This document shows positions 25,507 to 34,016 of a stretch of 64,000 nucleotides of DNA, piece by piece. Each line of letters opens with the position of its first letter. Position 1 is the first letter of the stretch. Both the position numbers and the translations under genes were made by a program. This stretch comes from UBA3537 sp045561735 (lineage in GTDB: Bacteria > Bacteroidota > Bacteroidia > Flavobacteriales > Flavobacteriaceae), in assembly GCA_045561735.1 (NCBI GenBank), contig JBJKXC010000027.1, forward strand, positions 1 to 64,000. Direction: 5' to 3'. The notes beneath the pieces were generated by a model that saw nothing but the letters and a program-made list of their open reading frames with translations, had not been told where the DNA came from and did not search any database.

Positions 25507-26136
25507 ATGAAAAAATTACTTTTATTAACTTTTATATTGACTGCATTTACGATTAATGCGCAAGACGTCACATTTGGTGCCAAAGCTGGTTTAAACTTTG
25601 CTAGTATGACAGGCGATGATGCAGATGGCTTTGATGGAAGAACTTCATTCCACCTTGGTGTTACAGCAGAAATAGCAGTTTCTGATGTTTTCTCTATACA
25701 ACCTGAATTATTGTATTCTGGACAAGGTTTCACTGGCTCAGATAGCGAAGATGATGGTGGTACTGAAATTAATCTTGACATAACAGGAAGAGTTAATTAC
25801 TTAAATTTGCCAATTATGGCAAAATATTATGTTTCAGATGCTCTAAGCTTAGAATTTGGTCCTCAAATAGGTTTTCTATTGAGCGCCGAATCTGAAACAG
25901 ATGTTTCTGTTACTGATACAGCTACAGGTGTATCAGCATCAGAATCTAGTACGGTAGATTTTAAAGATGATTTAAAATCTACTGATTTTGCTTTAAATCT
26001 TGGAGCTGGATATAAATTGGATTCTGGTTTAAATTTTGGTCTTAGATACAGTATTGGTATGACCGATGTCCCAGATGCTGACTCTGATGGTTTTAAACAT
26101 AGCGTTTTACAATTATCTGTAGGCTATAATTTTTAA
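25507..26136 (+). CDS. Outer-membrane beta-barrel protein (OMP_b-brl_2 / porin family)
   Basis: A 209-aa small barrel. It has the signal peptide MKKLLLLTFILTAFTINAQ, followed by the family start DVTFGAKAGLNFASMTGDD. The FHLGVTAEIAVSDVFSIQPE strand, NLPIMAKYYVSDALSLEFGPQ, LNLGAGYKLDSGLNFGLRY and the closing SVLQLSVGYNF match the outer-membrane-protein beta-barrel domain found widely in Bacteroidota. The transported ligand is unknown. Third in a run of barrel genes, it has its own promoter and terminator. Confidence 0.9.
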   Translation: MKKLLLLTFILTAFTINAQDVTFGAKAGLNFASMTGDDADGFDGRTSFHLGVTAEIAVSDVFSIQPELLYSGQGFTGSDSEDDGGTEINLDITGRVNYLNLPIMAKYYVSDALSLEFGPQIGFLLSAESETDVSVTDTATGVSASESSTVDFKDDLKSTDFALNLGAGYKLDSGLNFGLRYSIGMTDVPDADSDGFKHSVLQLSVGYNF

Positions 26137-26155
26137 TAAATACAGATTAAATAAT

Positions 26156-26185
26156 AAAAAGAGAAGTTTAGGCTTCTCTTTTTTT
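26156..26185 (+). terminator. Rho-independent terminator after third beta-barrel gene
   Basis: An 11-bp stem AAAAAGAGAAG/CTTCTCTTTTT with a 6-nt loop is followed by T. Confidence 0.9.
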
Positions 26186-26212
26186 ATGCCATAACTTTTG
26201 TATTTTTACAAC

Positions 26213-26629
26213 ATGAAAAAAATCATTATCATCAATGGTCCCAATTTGAATCTTCTAGGTAGGCGAGAGCCTGAAATTTATGGTTCTGAGTCTTTTGAAA
26301 CTTATTTTAAAACACTACAAGAAGATTTTTCTGCTTTACATCTTGATTATTTTCAGTCTAATATTGAAGGAGAGCTTATTGACAAGCTGCATGAAGTTGG
26401 TTTCTCTTATGATGGCATTTTACTCAATGCTGCTGCTTATACCCATACGTCGGTTGGTATTGGAGATGCGGTGAAAGGCATTTCTACGCCTGTCATTGAA
26501 GTTCACATCTCAAACACTTACAACAGAGAAGAATTTCGTCACCAATCCTTTATTTCTCCAAATGCAAAAGGGGTCGTTTTAGGTTTTGGTTTAAAAAGTT
26601 ATGCTTTGGCCTTACAAAGTTTCCAATAA
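26213..26629 (+). CDS. aroQ: 3-dehydroquinate dehydratase type II
   Basis: A 138-aa type II dehydroquinase, the third shikimate-pathway step. The signature NGPNLNLLGRREPEIYG carries the catalytic Arg and Tyr, NAAAYTHTSV the substrate-binding Asn and His, and EVHISNTYNREEFRHQS the closing lid and phosphate-site residues. The ATG is internal to a longer open frame and gives the standard MKKIIIINGPN start. It is convergent with the second lpd gene. Confidence 0.95.
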   Translation: MKKIIIINGPNLNLLGRREPEIYGSESFETYFKTLQEDFSALHLDYFQSNIEGELIDKLHEVGFSYDGILLNAAAYTHTSVGIGDAVKGISTPVIEVHISNTYNREEFRHQSFISPNAKGVVLGFGLKSYALALQSFQ

Positions 26630-26631
26630 AC

Positions 26632-26657
26632 AAAAAAGACGACCAATGGCCGCCTTT
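26632..26657 (-). terminator. Terminator after the second lpd gene
   Basis: On the minus strand AAAGGCGGCC/GGTCGTCTTT pair with G-U pairs around an ATT loop and are followed by TTT. Because of the G-U pairs it works better on this strand than on the other. Confidence 0.6.
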
Positions 26658-26679
26658 AATTCAATTTTTATTTTTTTAT

Positions 26680-28056
26680 TTAGATGTGAATGACCTCGTC
26701 ATAGGCATCTGCAACCGCTTCCATAACGGCCTCACTCATGGTAGGGTGCGGGTGAATTGTTTTTAGCACTTCGTGTCCAGTGGTTTCTAATTTTCGCCCT
26801 AATACCGCTTCAGCAATCATATCAGTAACTCCTGCGCCAATCATGTGGCAGCCCAGCCATTCACCATATTTAGCATCAAAGATGACCTTTACAAAACCTT
26901 CGGTATTGCCACCGGCACTGGCTTTTCCAGACGCAGAAAAGGGAAATTTCCCAATTTTAACTTCCAAACCTTGCTCTTTCGCTTGGGCCTCTGTAAGCCC
27001 AACACTGGCCACCTCTGGACTGCAATAGGTGCAACCTGGAATGTTGCCATAATCTAAGGCTTCAACGTGCTGTCCAGCTATTTTTTCGACACATAAAATA
27101 CCTTCGGCAGAAGCTACATGGGCGAGGGCAGGACCAGCAGTCACATCACCAATGGCATAATAACCAGGCATGTTGGTTTGGTAAAAGTCGTTAACTAATA
27201 TTTTATCACGATCTGTTACAATCCCAACTTCTTCCAATCCGATATTTTCAATATTTGTTTTAATGCCTACGGCTGAGAGTACAACATCGGCTTCTATCGT
27301 TTCTTCTCCTTTTTTGGTTTTCACGTTGGCTTTAATACCTTTTCCTGTAGTATCAACCGAAGTCAATTCTGTGGAAGTCATAATTTTTATGCCAGATTTT
27401 TTGAAAGAACGTTCCAATTGCTTTGAGATCTCTTCATCTTCCACAGGTACAATACGAGGCATATATTCTACAACTGTTACATCTGATCCCATCGCATTGT
27501 AGAAATAGGCAAATTCTACTCCAATGGCACCTGAGCCTACAATAATTAGTTTTTTGGGTTGTTTTTCCAAGGTCATGGCTTTTCTATAACCAATAACTTT
27601 TTTGCCATCTTGTGGTAAACTTGGTAACTCTCTGGAGCGAGCACCAGTAGAAATTATGATGTGATCAGCGCTGTATTCAGTTCCATCAACATCCACTTTT
27701 TTCCCAGGCTTAATTTTTCCGTAACCAATAATTACATCAATTTTATTCTTTTTCATTAAAAACTGAACGCCTTTGCTCATGCCTTCTGCCACGTTGCGAC
27801 TGCGATTGACGACAGCATCAAAATCTTTGTCATAGGATTCTACTTTTAGTCCGTAATCTTCAGCATGTTTAAGATAATCAAAAACCTGAGCAGATTTTAA
27901 GAGTGCTTTTGTAGGAATACATCCCCAGTTCAAGCAGACACCTCCTAAACTTTCTTTTTCTATCACAGCCGTTTTAAATCCTAACTGAGAGGCACGGATG
28001 GCCGTTACATAACCTCCTGGACCGCTTCCCAAAACAATCACATCATATTTACTCAT
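26680..28056 (-). CDS. lpdA: Dihydrolipoyl dehydrogenase (second copy)
   Basis: A 458-aa FAD/NAD disulfide oxidoreductase, the E3 component for pyruvate, 2-oxoglutarate or branched-chain dehydrogenase complexes. It shows GSGPGGYVTAIRASQLG, the redox pair in LGGVCLNWGCIPTKALL, IVGSGAIGVEFAYFYNAMG, YAIGDVTAGPALAHVASAE and HPHPTMSEAVMEA. The redox-site context (GVCLNWGCIP) differs from the other copy (GTCLNVGCIP), so the copies are old paralogues. A -7 box lies just upstream. Confidence 0.95.
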   Translation of the reverse strand: MSKYDVIVLGSGPGGYVTAIRASQLGFKTAVIEKESLGGVCLNWGCIPTKALLKSAQVFDYLKHAEDYGLKVESYDKDFDAVVNRSRNVAEGMSKGVQFLMKKNKIDVIIGYGKIKPGKKVDVDGTEYSADHIIISTGARSRELPSLPQDGKKVIGYRKAMTLEKQPKKLIIVGSGAIGVEFAYFYNAMGSDVTVVEYMPRIVPVEDEEISKQLERSFKKSGIKIMTSTELTSVDTTGKGIKANVKTKKGEETIEADVVLSAVGIKTNIENIGLEEVGIVTDRDKILVNDFYQTNMPGYYAIGDVTAGPALAHVASAEGILCVEKIAGQHVEALDYGNIPGCTYCSPEVASVGLTEAQAKEQGLEVKIGKFPFSASGKASAGGNTEGFVKVIFDAKYGEWLGCHMIGAGVTDMIAEAVLGRKLETTGHEVLKTIHPHPTMSEAVMEAVADAYDEVIHI

Positions 28057-28088
28057 AAGTCTATTTAATTAGTAATTATTAGATCTTG

Positions 28089-28096
28089 CAAATTTA
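28089..28096 (-). promoter_or_regulatory. -7 box for second lpd gene
   Basis: On the minus strand TAAATTTG matches TAnnTTTG exactly, 32 bases before the ATG. Confidence 0.55.
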
Positions 28097-28156
28097 CAAA
28101 ACCTAGTTATATAAATAAAGTCCAATGAAGTGAAAATAGGATGTGTGTATGTAGAG

Positions 28157-28552
28157 CTAAGATTTTTTAAAATCTAAACTTGCAGAGTTGACACAATAGC
28201 GTGTACCTGTAGCTGTAGGGCCGTCGTTAAATACATGACCAAGATGACCGCCACATGATACACAAATAATTTCTGTACGAACCATCCCATAACTTTTATC
28301 GAGTGTATAATTGACGTTTCCTTCAATTGAGGCATCAAAACTTGGCCAGCCACAGCCACTATCAAATTTTGCTTCGCTTTTAAATAAAGGTGCTTCGCAA
28401 CCTGCGCAAGAGTATAATCCCGCTTCAGAATGGCTGTTATACACACCTGAAAAAGGGGTTTCCGTTCCTTTTTGTCGCAAAATGCGGTATTGCTCATCGC
28501 TAAGTTGGGATCTCCACTCTGCATCAGTCTTCTTTATCTTATAATCACTCAT
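28157..28552 (-). CDS. msrB: Peptide-methionine (R)-S-oxide reductase, cytosolic copy
   Basis: A 131-aa MsrB that reduces methionine-R-sulfoxide in proteins. The zinc-binding CAGCEAP and CVSCGGH pairs, the fold motif FDSGCGWPSFDA, the catalytic site GTRYCVNSASL and GHVFNDGP are all intact. There is no signal peptide, so it is cytosolic. It is translated from an ATGA overlap with the preceding lipoprotein MsrB gene; the tandem copies serve different compartments. Confidence 0.95.
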   Translation of the reverse strand: MSDYKIKKTDAEWRSQLSDEQYRILRQKGTETPFSGVYNSHSEAGLYSCAGCEAPLFKSEAKFDSGCGWPSFDASIEGNVNYTLDKSYGMVRTEIICVSCGGHLGHVFNDGPTATGTRYCVNSASLDFKKS

Positions 28553-29022
28553 TTTTTAGCTATAAATTTTAAGGCACTACCATTAATACAATGGCGCTTT
28601 CCAGTAGTTTTTCTAGGTCCGTCGTTAAAAACATGACCCAAATGTCCTCCACAGTTTGCACAGTGTTCTTCGGTTCGCGCTATACCGATATTATAATCTA
28701 CTGAAAAAGCAATACTTCCTTGGATTTCCCTATCAAAACTAGGCCATCCCGAACCGGAGTTAAATTTGTGAATACTCAGGAAAAGAGGGCTTTCACAACC
28801 TTTGCAGACATAGGTTCCTGGGCTGAAGTTTTTGTCAAGTGGACTTGAAAAAGCGGGCTCAGTGCCTTCTCTGCGCATCACGTAATACTCCAAGTCTGTC
28901 AATTGTAATTTCCACTCCTCATCTGTTTTTTGAATTTTAAAAGAATAATCCTTTTGTGCTTCTGATTTACAAGCCGTCAAAAAAAATAGATAAGAGCACA
29001 ACAACATTTTTTTGTAGGACAT
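28549..29022 (-). CDS. msrB: Peptide-methionine (R)-S-oxide reductase, lipoprotein copy
   Basis: A 157-aa MsrB preceded by a lipoprotein signal (SYLFFLTACKSEAQ, lipobox LTAC), placing it on the periplasmic face or outer membrane. It has CKGCESP and CANCGG zinc sites, the FNSGSGWPSFDR region and the catalytic RHCINGSAL. It lies directly upstream of the cytosolic copy with a 4-base overlap, forming an unusual two-compartment repair operon. A palindrome lies between its promoter side and the divergent M48 protease gene. Confidence 0.93.
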   Translation of the reverse strand: MSYKKMLLCSYLFFLTACKSEAQKDYSFKIQKTDEEWKLQLTDLEYYVMRREGTEPAFSSPLDKNFSPGTYVCKGCESPLFLSIHKFNSGSGWPSFDREIQGSIAFSVDYNIGIARTEEHCANCGGHLGHVFNDGPRKTTGKRHCINGSALKFIAKK

Positions 29023-29073
29023 AGGTTTGATTTTTTAATAAAATTAGGTATTTTTAGTATGGGTCTTTTTTTT

Positions 29074-29091
29074 TTCACAAAACTTTGTGAA
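29074..29091. promoter_or_regulatory. Perfect 18-bp palindrome between divergent msrB and M48 genes
   Basis: TTCACAAA-AC-TTTGTGAA forms a perfect 8-bp inverted repeat with a 2-base centre, flanked by T-rich sequence on both sides. It may be a regulator-binding operator or a weak hairpin. Confidence 0.5.
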
Positions 29092-29149
29092 TTTTTTAAT
29101 GTTTTTGTCAAACAGTTAACGAAAAAATTAGTATTTAAAGATTAAATAA

Positions 29150-30013
29150 ATGAAAATTAAACTGTTATTTCTTGTTTTTATTTTTGTGAGCTCTTCCTGT
29201 GCTACCAACCCATTTACAGGAAAAAAAACAATGGCATTGGTACCAAATTCACAGATTCTTCCAATGGCATTTGCAGAATACGATAAATTTTTGTCTGAAA
29301 ACGATGTGATCACAAATACAACAGAAGCTGCCAGAATCAAACGGGTTGGAGAGCGTATTGCTGCAGCTGCGGAGCGTTGGTTAGATGCCAATAATTACCA
29401 GGGATATCTTAAAGATTACAAATGGGAGTACAACTTGGTGAAAGATGAAAAGGTTAATGCTTGGTGTATGCCTGGTGGTAAAATCGTTTTTTATACAGGA
29501 ATTTTACCAATTGCAGCGAATGAAACTGGTATCGCAGCCATAATGGGGCATGAGGTAGCCCATGCCTTGGCCAATCACGGTCAACAACGCATGAGTGCAG
29601 GATTGGTTCAACAAGCTGGCGCTGTGGCAGGTAATATGATAATAAAAGACGATAAGGATCGTACACTTTTTAACACCGCCTACGGAGTCGGCACAAATAT
29701 TGGTGGCATGTTACCTTTTAGTCGTTCTCATGAAACAGAAGCCGATAAAATTGGGGTTTACATCATGGCTATTGCGGGCTATAACCCCGACGAGGCTTCA
29801 AAGCTTTGGGAGCGCATGAAATTAAATAGTGAAGGTAAAAAGACTCCCCCGGCATTTTTAAGCACACACCCTTCAAATGATTCACGTATAGAAAATCTTC
29901 GCGCACTAGCGGCATCAGCCAAGGCTGAGGCTAAAAAATTTGGCGTTACAAGTTTTCGAAAAATTGATATATCCCAAAATAAATCCCTAAATTTAAAAAA
30001 TGCTAACCAATAG
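29150..30013 (+). CDS. M48 family metalloprotease, lipoprotein
   Basis: A 287-aa BepA/YcaL-like zinc protease. The N-terminal signal (LVFIFVSSSC, lipobox SSSC) makes it a periplasmic lipoprotein. The zinc-binding helix is HEVAHALANHGQQ, the third ligand region is SHETEADKIG, and the C-terminal STHPSNDSRIENL is typical of M48B quality-control proteases. Such enzymes assist assembly of outer-membrane proteins. It is followed, 8 bases later, by an MFS transporter. Confidence 0.93.
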   Translation: MKIKLLFLVFIFVSSSCATNPFTGKKTMALVPNSQILPMAFAEYDKFLSENDVITNTTEAARIKRVGERIAAAAERWLDANNYQGYLKDYKWEYNLVKDEKVNAWCMPGGKIVFYTGILPIAANETGIAAIMGHEVAHALANHGQQRMSAGLVQQAGAVAGNMIIKDDKDRTLFNTAYGVGTNIGGMLPFSRSHETEADKIGVYIMAIAGYNPDEASKLWERMKLNSEGKKTPPAFLSTHPSNDSRIENLRALAASAKAEAKKFGVTSFRKIDISQNKSLNLKNANQ

Positions 30014-30021
30014 CAATTTTC

Positions 30022-31329
30022 ATGAAGGTATTTAAAAAAGGAAGTCCAAAGCTAATCAACGCTTGGGCTTTTTATGATTGGGCAAATTCTGTCTATCCAT
30101 TAGTTATCAGTACTGCTATTTTCCCCATATATTACTCCACTATGACCAGTTCCTTCGCGAATTCAGAAGGCGATATTTCATTTTTAGGAATATTATGGAA
30201 TCCAACGACATTGTATGATTACACACTTTCTTTGTCATTTCTTATTGTAGCTTTTTGCTCACCTATTTTATCCGCAATTGCAGATTACACGGGTAATAAG
30301 TTGAAATTTCTCAAAGCATTTTGCTTGCTAGGGTCTTTGTCTGTTATGGCACTTTTCTTTTTCAAAGGGGAATCTACACTTTGGGTTGCTTTGATATTTA
30401 CTGTTTTGGCGAGCATTGGTTTTTGGGGCAGCCTAGTTTTCTACAATGCTTATTTACCAGAAGTTGCCCATCCTGAACAACAAGACACGGTCAGTGCAAA
30501 AGGATTTATTTATGGCTATGCAGGTTCTGTCATACTACTTATTTTGAGTTTAGTTTTAGTTCAAAAACCAGACTGGTTTGGAATTACTGATTCTACATTG
30601 GCCCCTAGAATTTCTTTTTTATTGGTGGGAATTTGGTGGCTTGGTTTTGCGCAATTTACTTACAAACGCCTGCCTAATAATATTTTCAATCACAAACCTG
30701 AAAAAGATTATATATGGAAAGGTTTTTTAGAATTACGATCAGTTTTAAAGTCTTTAAAAGAATACGCACAACTTAAATTTTTTCTAATTTCTTTTTTCTT
30801 TATGAGTGTGGGTGTACAAACCATTATTTTGATGGCTGGAATATTTGGTACGAAAGAATTGGGATTACCAACTCTATCTCTAATTTTAACCATTTTGATT
30901 GTTCAAATTGTTGCCATTTTTGGAGCATATTTCTTTTCCAGACTCTCAACAAAAATAGGGAATATAGCAACCTTAAAAATAACACTGGGTATTTGGGGAA
31001 TAGTTTGTTTTATTGCTTTTGCATTAGATAGAAGTTTGCCAAATGTGGATAATTATTTTTATGCTATGGGAATTGTTTTGGGAATTGTTTTGGGAGCTAC
31101 CCAATCTTTAACACGATCCACCTTCTCTAAGCTACTACCTGAAACTCATGACCACGCCACTTATTTTAGTTTTTACAATGTCACCGAACAAATTGCAGTG
31201 GTATTGGGTATGTTTATTTTTGGATTTTTGGTAGCTCTAACAGGATCAATGCAGTATTCAGTTTTGGCCCTTGCAGTCTTCTTTTTTGTTGCTTTTATAA
31301 TTTTGTATTCTGTCAAGAAAATGGACTAG
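30022..31329 (+). CDS. MFS transporter, UMF1/Atg22-like
   Basis: A 435-aa major-facilitator-family membrane protein with about 11 to 12 transmembrane helices. The N-terminus WAFYDWANSVYPLVIS is the signature of the UMF1/Atg22 group, whose yeast members export amino acids from the vacuole; bacterial members have no proven substrate. The helix-rich segment ending KLLPETHDHATYFSF fits the family. The nearby M48 gene gives no clue to its cargo. Confidence 0.88.
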   Translation: MKVFKKGSPKLINAWAFYDWANSVYPLVISTAIFPIYYSTMTSSFANSEGDISFLGILWNPTTLYDYTLSLSFLIVAFCSPILSAIADYTGNKLKFLKAFCLLGSLSVMALFFFKGESTLWVALIFTVLASIGFWGSLVFYNAYLPEVAHPEQQDTVSAKGFIYGYAGSVILLILSLVLVQKPDWFGITDSTLAPRISFLLVGIWWLGFAQFTYKRLPNNIFNHKPEKDYIWKGFLELRSVLKSLKEYAQLKFFLISFFFMSVGVQTIILMAGIFGTKELGLPTLSLILTILIVQIVAIFGAYFFSRLSTKIGNIATLKITLGIWGIVCFIAFALDRSLPNVDNYFYAMGIVLGIVLGATQSLTRSTFSKLLPETHDHATYFSFYNVTEQIAVVLGMFIFGFLVALTGSMQYSVLALAVFFFVAFIILYSVKKMD

Positions 31330-31346
31330 ATTAATACTTTTTAATC

Positions 31347-31362
31347 TTGGCATAAGAATTGT
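31347..31362 (+). promoter_or_regulatory. Sigma-54-like promoter for lon
   Basis: TTGGCATAAGAATTGT has GG and GT separated by 10 bases, matching the -24/-12 pattern TTGGCA-N6-TTGC with T in place of the last C. It lies about 118 bases before the ATG. Confidence 0.45.
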
Positions 31363-31448
31363 CATTGTTATTTTTAAATGTGCTTTAGTTTAAAGGCTTT
31401 AAGGAGTTGAGAAACGCTAAAGATTTAAATAACTAAAATGATAACCAA

Positions 31449-31461
31449 TGTCAGCATGACA
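31449..31461 (+). promoter_or_regulatory. TGTCA-N3-TGACA palindrome before lon
   Basis: TGTCA-GCA-TGACA is a perfect inverted repeat, followed by TTTTGACC, 18 bases before the lon start. It is a candidate operator for a stress regulator. Confidence 0.45.
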
Positions 31462-31479
31462 TTTTGACCATTATAAATT

Positions 31480-33930
31480 ATGAGTAAATCAAAATATAAA
31501 ATAATTGACAGTTTGTCACTTCAAGATTTTGATGAAAATTCAGAATTAATTCCACTCATGACCTCTGAGGATGAGGAACTAATTAAAAATGAATCACTAC
31601 CAGATTCAATTCCGATACTTTCCTTGCGCAATACTGTGCTTTTTCCTGGAGTTGTGATTCCAATCACAGCCGGTCGTGACAAATCTATAAAACTCATTAA
31701 TGATGCAAACAAAGGCTCAAAGGTTATCGGAGTTGTGGCCCAGAGAGATGAAAGTGTAGAAGATCCAAAATTTGAAGATGTACACAAAATAGGAACAGTA
31801 GCACGAATTTTAAAGGTATTAAAAATGCCTGATGGGAATACAACTGTCATAATTCAAGGTAAAAAACGTTTTGAGATTGCTACACCGGTTTCAGAAACAC
31901 CCTACATGAATGCTAAAATTAAAAATGTTGCAGAAGTTATTCCGCAAGGCGATAATGATGCATTCAAGGCTGCTATTGATTCAATCAAAGACTTGTCCTT
32001 AGAAATCATAAAACAAAGTCCAAACATCCCTAGTGAAGCCTCATTTGCTATCAAAAACATTGAGAGTAATTCTTTTTTGATAAATTTTGTTTCTTCTAAT
32101 ATGGCGGTTTCTGTTGCGGAGAAGCAAAAATTACTTGAAATTAATGATTTACATCAGCGAGCATTACAAACGCTAAAACACATGAACGTTGAATTTCAGC
32201 GATTGGAGCTAAAAAATGATATTCAATCTAAGGTTCAACACGACATGAGTCAACAACAACGCGAATATTTTCTACAACAACAAATCAAGACGATTCAAGA
32301 AGAGTTGGGCGGCGTCAGTTACGAGGAAGAAATTGAAGCTATGAAATCAAAGGCGGATACTAAATTCTGGGATGACAAAACCAAGGCTCATTTTGAAAAG
32401 GAGATCGGAAAACTCCAGCGCATGAATCCTCAGGTTGCAGAATATTCAATACAACGTAATTATTTAGATTTATTTCTGGATTTACCCTGGAATCATTTCA
32501 GCGTTGATAATTTAGATTTAAAACGTGCTCAAAAAATATTGGATCGTGATCATTTTGGTCTTGAAAAAGTAAAAAAACGCATTATTGAATACCTTGCAGT
32601 TTTAAAACTGCGAAATGACATGAAATCTCCTATTTTATGTTTACAAGGGCCTCCTGGTGTTGGGAAGACTTCTCTTGGTAAATCTATTGCAGAAGCTCTA
32701 GGAAGAGAATATGTTCGCATTTCTTTAGGGGGATTGCGAGACGAAGCTGAAATAAGAGGTCACAGGAAAACCTACATTGGAGCCATGCCTGGTCGTATTC
32801 TTCAAAGCCTAAGAAAGGCAGGTACTTCTAATCCTGTTTTTGTTTTAGACGAAATTGATAAGTTGTCAAATTCACATCAAGGCGACCCTTCGTCAGCTAT
32901 GTTAGAGGTTTTGGATCCTGAACAAAACTCTGAGTTTTATGATAACTTTTTAGAAATGGGTTATGATTTATCTAAGGTTATGTTCGTAGCTACTTCAAAC
33001 AGTTTAAATAACATACAGCCTGCCTTGCTAGACCGTATGGAAATTATTGATGTTAGTGGATATACGATTGAAGAAAAAGTACAAATTGGGAAAAAGTTTT
33101 TGTTGCCAAAACAATTAAAAGAACACGGGTTAGAGGCTAAAGATTTAAATATTGGTCAACCTCAATTGGAAAAAATAGTGGAGGGCTACACCAGAGAGTC
33201 CGGTGTTAGAGGGCTTGAAAAGCAAATTGCTAAAGTAGTACGTCATGCTGCTAAAAACATTGCGATGGAATCATCTTATAATGTTAAAATTTCATCTCTA
33301 GAACTTAAGGATGTTTTGGGACCCCCAAAATTAGCGCGTGATCGTTATGAAAACAACAATGTGGCAGGAGTTGTGACAGGGCTTGCTTGGACTCGATTTG
33401 GTGGTGATATTTTATTTATTGAATCTATTCTTTCTAAGGGCAAAGGTAACTTAAATATTACAGGAAATTTAGGTAAAGTCATGAAAGAATCTGCTACTAT
33501 TGCAATGGAATATATCAAATCCAATGCAGATTATTTTGGTATTGAAAGCAAGGTCTTTCAAAATTATAATGTTCATATTCATGTACCCGAAGGTGCAACT
33601 CCAAAAGATGGACCTAGTGCTGGAATTACCATGCTTACATCCTTAGTATCTTTATTTACACAGCGAAAAGTAAAGAAAAGTATTGCCATGACGGGAGAAA
33701 TAACATTGAGAGGAAAAGTTTTACCCGTAGGGGGAATCAAAGAAAAAATTCTAGCAGCCAAACGTGCTAAAATTAAAGAAATTATACTTTCGGAGGCGAA
33801 TAAACCTGATATTAATGAAATCAACCCTGATTATTTAAAAGGATTGAAGTTTTATTATGTTTCTGATATGCGTGAAGTCATTGAAGTGGCTATTACAAAG
33901 ACAAAAGTACATCACGCTAAATCACTTTAG
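31480..33930 (+). CDS. lon: ATP-dependent protease Lon (endopeptidase La)
   Basis: An 816-aa Lon protease for degradation of misfolded and regulatory proteins. The N-terminal LON domain starts near LPDSIPILSLRNTVLFPGVV. The AAA+ domain has Walker A GPPGVGKTS (about 389-397) and Walker B FVLDEIDKL. The proteolytic domain contains the Ser-Lys dyad, with Ser in PKDGPSAGITM (about 713) and Lys in GGIKEKILAAK (about 754-756). The length is typical. The upstream region holds a sigma-54-like element and a palindrome, consistent with stress control. Confidence 0.97.
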   Translation: MSKSKYKIIDSLSLQDFDENSELIPLMTSEDEELIKNESLPDSIPILSLRNTVLFPGVVIPITAGRDKSIKLINDANKGSKVIGVVAQRDESVEDPKFEDVHKIGTVARILKVLKMPDGNTTVIIQGKKRFEIATPVSETPYMNAKIKNVAEVIPQGDNDAFKAAIDSIKDLSLEIIKQSPNIPSEASFAIKNIESNSFLINFVSSNMAVSVAEKQKLLEINDLHQRALQTLKHMNVEFQRLELKNDIQSKVQHDMSQQQREYFLQQQIKTIQEELGGVSYEEEIEAMKSKADTKFWDDKTKAHFEKEIGKLQRMNPQVAEYSIQRNYLDLFLDLPWNHFSVDNLDLKRAQKILDRDHFGLEKVKKRIIEYLAVLKLRNDMKSPILCLQGPPGVGKTSLGKSIAEALGREYVRISLGGLRDEAEIRGHRKTYIGAMPGRILQSLRKAGTSNPVFVLDEIDKLSNSHQGDPSSAMLEVLDPEQNSEFYDNFLEMGYDLSKVMFVATSNSLNNIQPALLDRMEIIDVSGYTIEEKVQIGKKFLLPKQLKEHGLEAKDLNIGQPQLEKIVEGYTRESGVRGLEKQIAKVVRHAAKNIAMESSYNVKISSLELKDVLGPPKLARDRYENNNVAGVVTGLAWTRFGGDILFIESILSKGKGNLNITGNLGKVMKESATIAMEYIKSNADYFGIESKVFQNYNVHIHVPEGATPKDGPSAGITMLTSLVSLFTQRKVKKSIAMTGEITLRGKVLPVGGIKEKILAAKRAKIKEIILSEANKPDINEINPDYLKGLKFYYVSDMREVIEVAITKTKVHHAKSL

Positions 33931-34001
33931 TATTCTTGGAAGCGTATTTTAAAGTTGGCTAAAATAAAGTCTTTAAAACCCCGTTTTGTAATAGAATTGG
34001 T

Positions 34002-34009
34002 TATTTTTG
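34002..34009 (+). promoter_or_regulatory. -7 box immediately before porQ
   Basis: TATTTTTG matches TAnnTTTG exactly. Only 7 bases separate it from the ATG, so the transcript would have a very short leader or none. Confidence 0.5.
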
Positions 34010-34016
34010 ACTTTTA

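Noticed and set aside
28174..28524. 116-aa frame inside the cytosolic msrB
   Set aside because: It is out of frame with the msrB gene, which has full catalytic and zinc motifs; this is a shadow.
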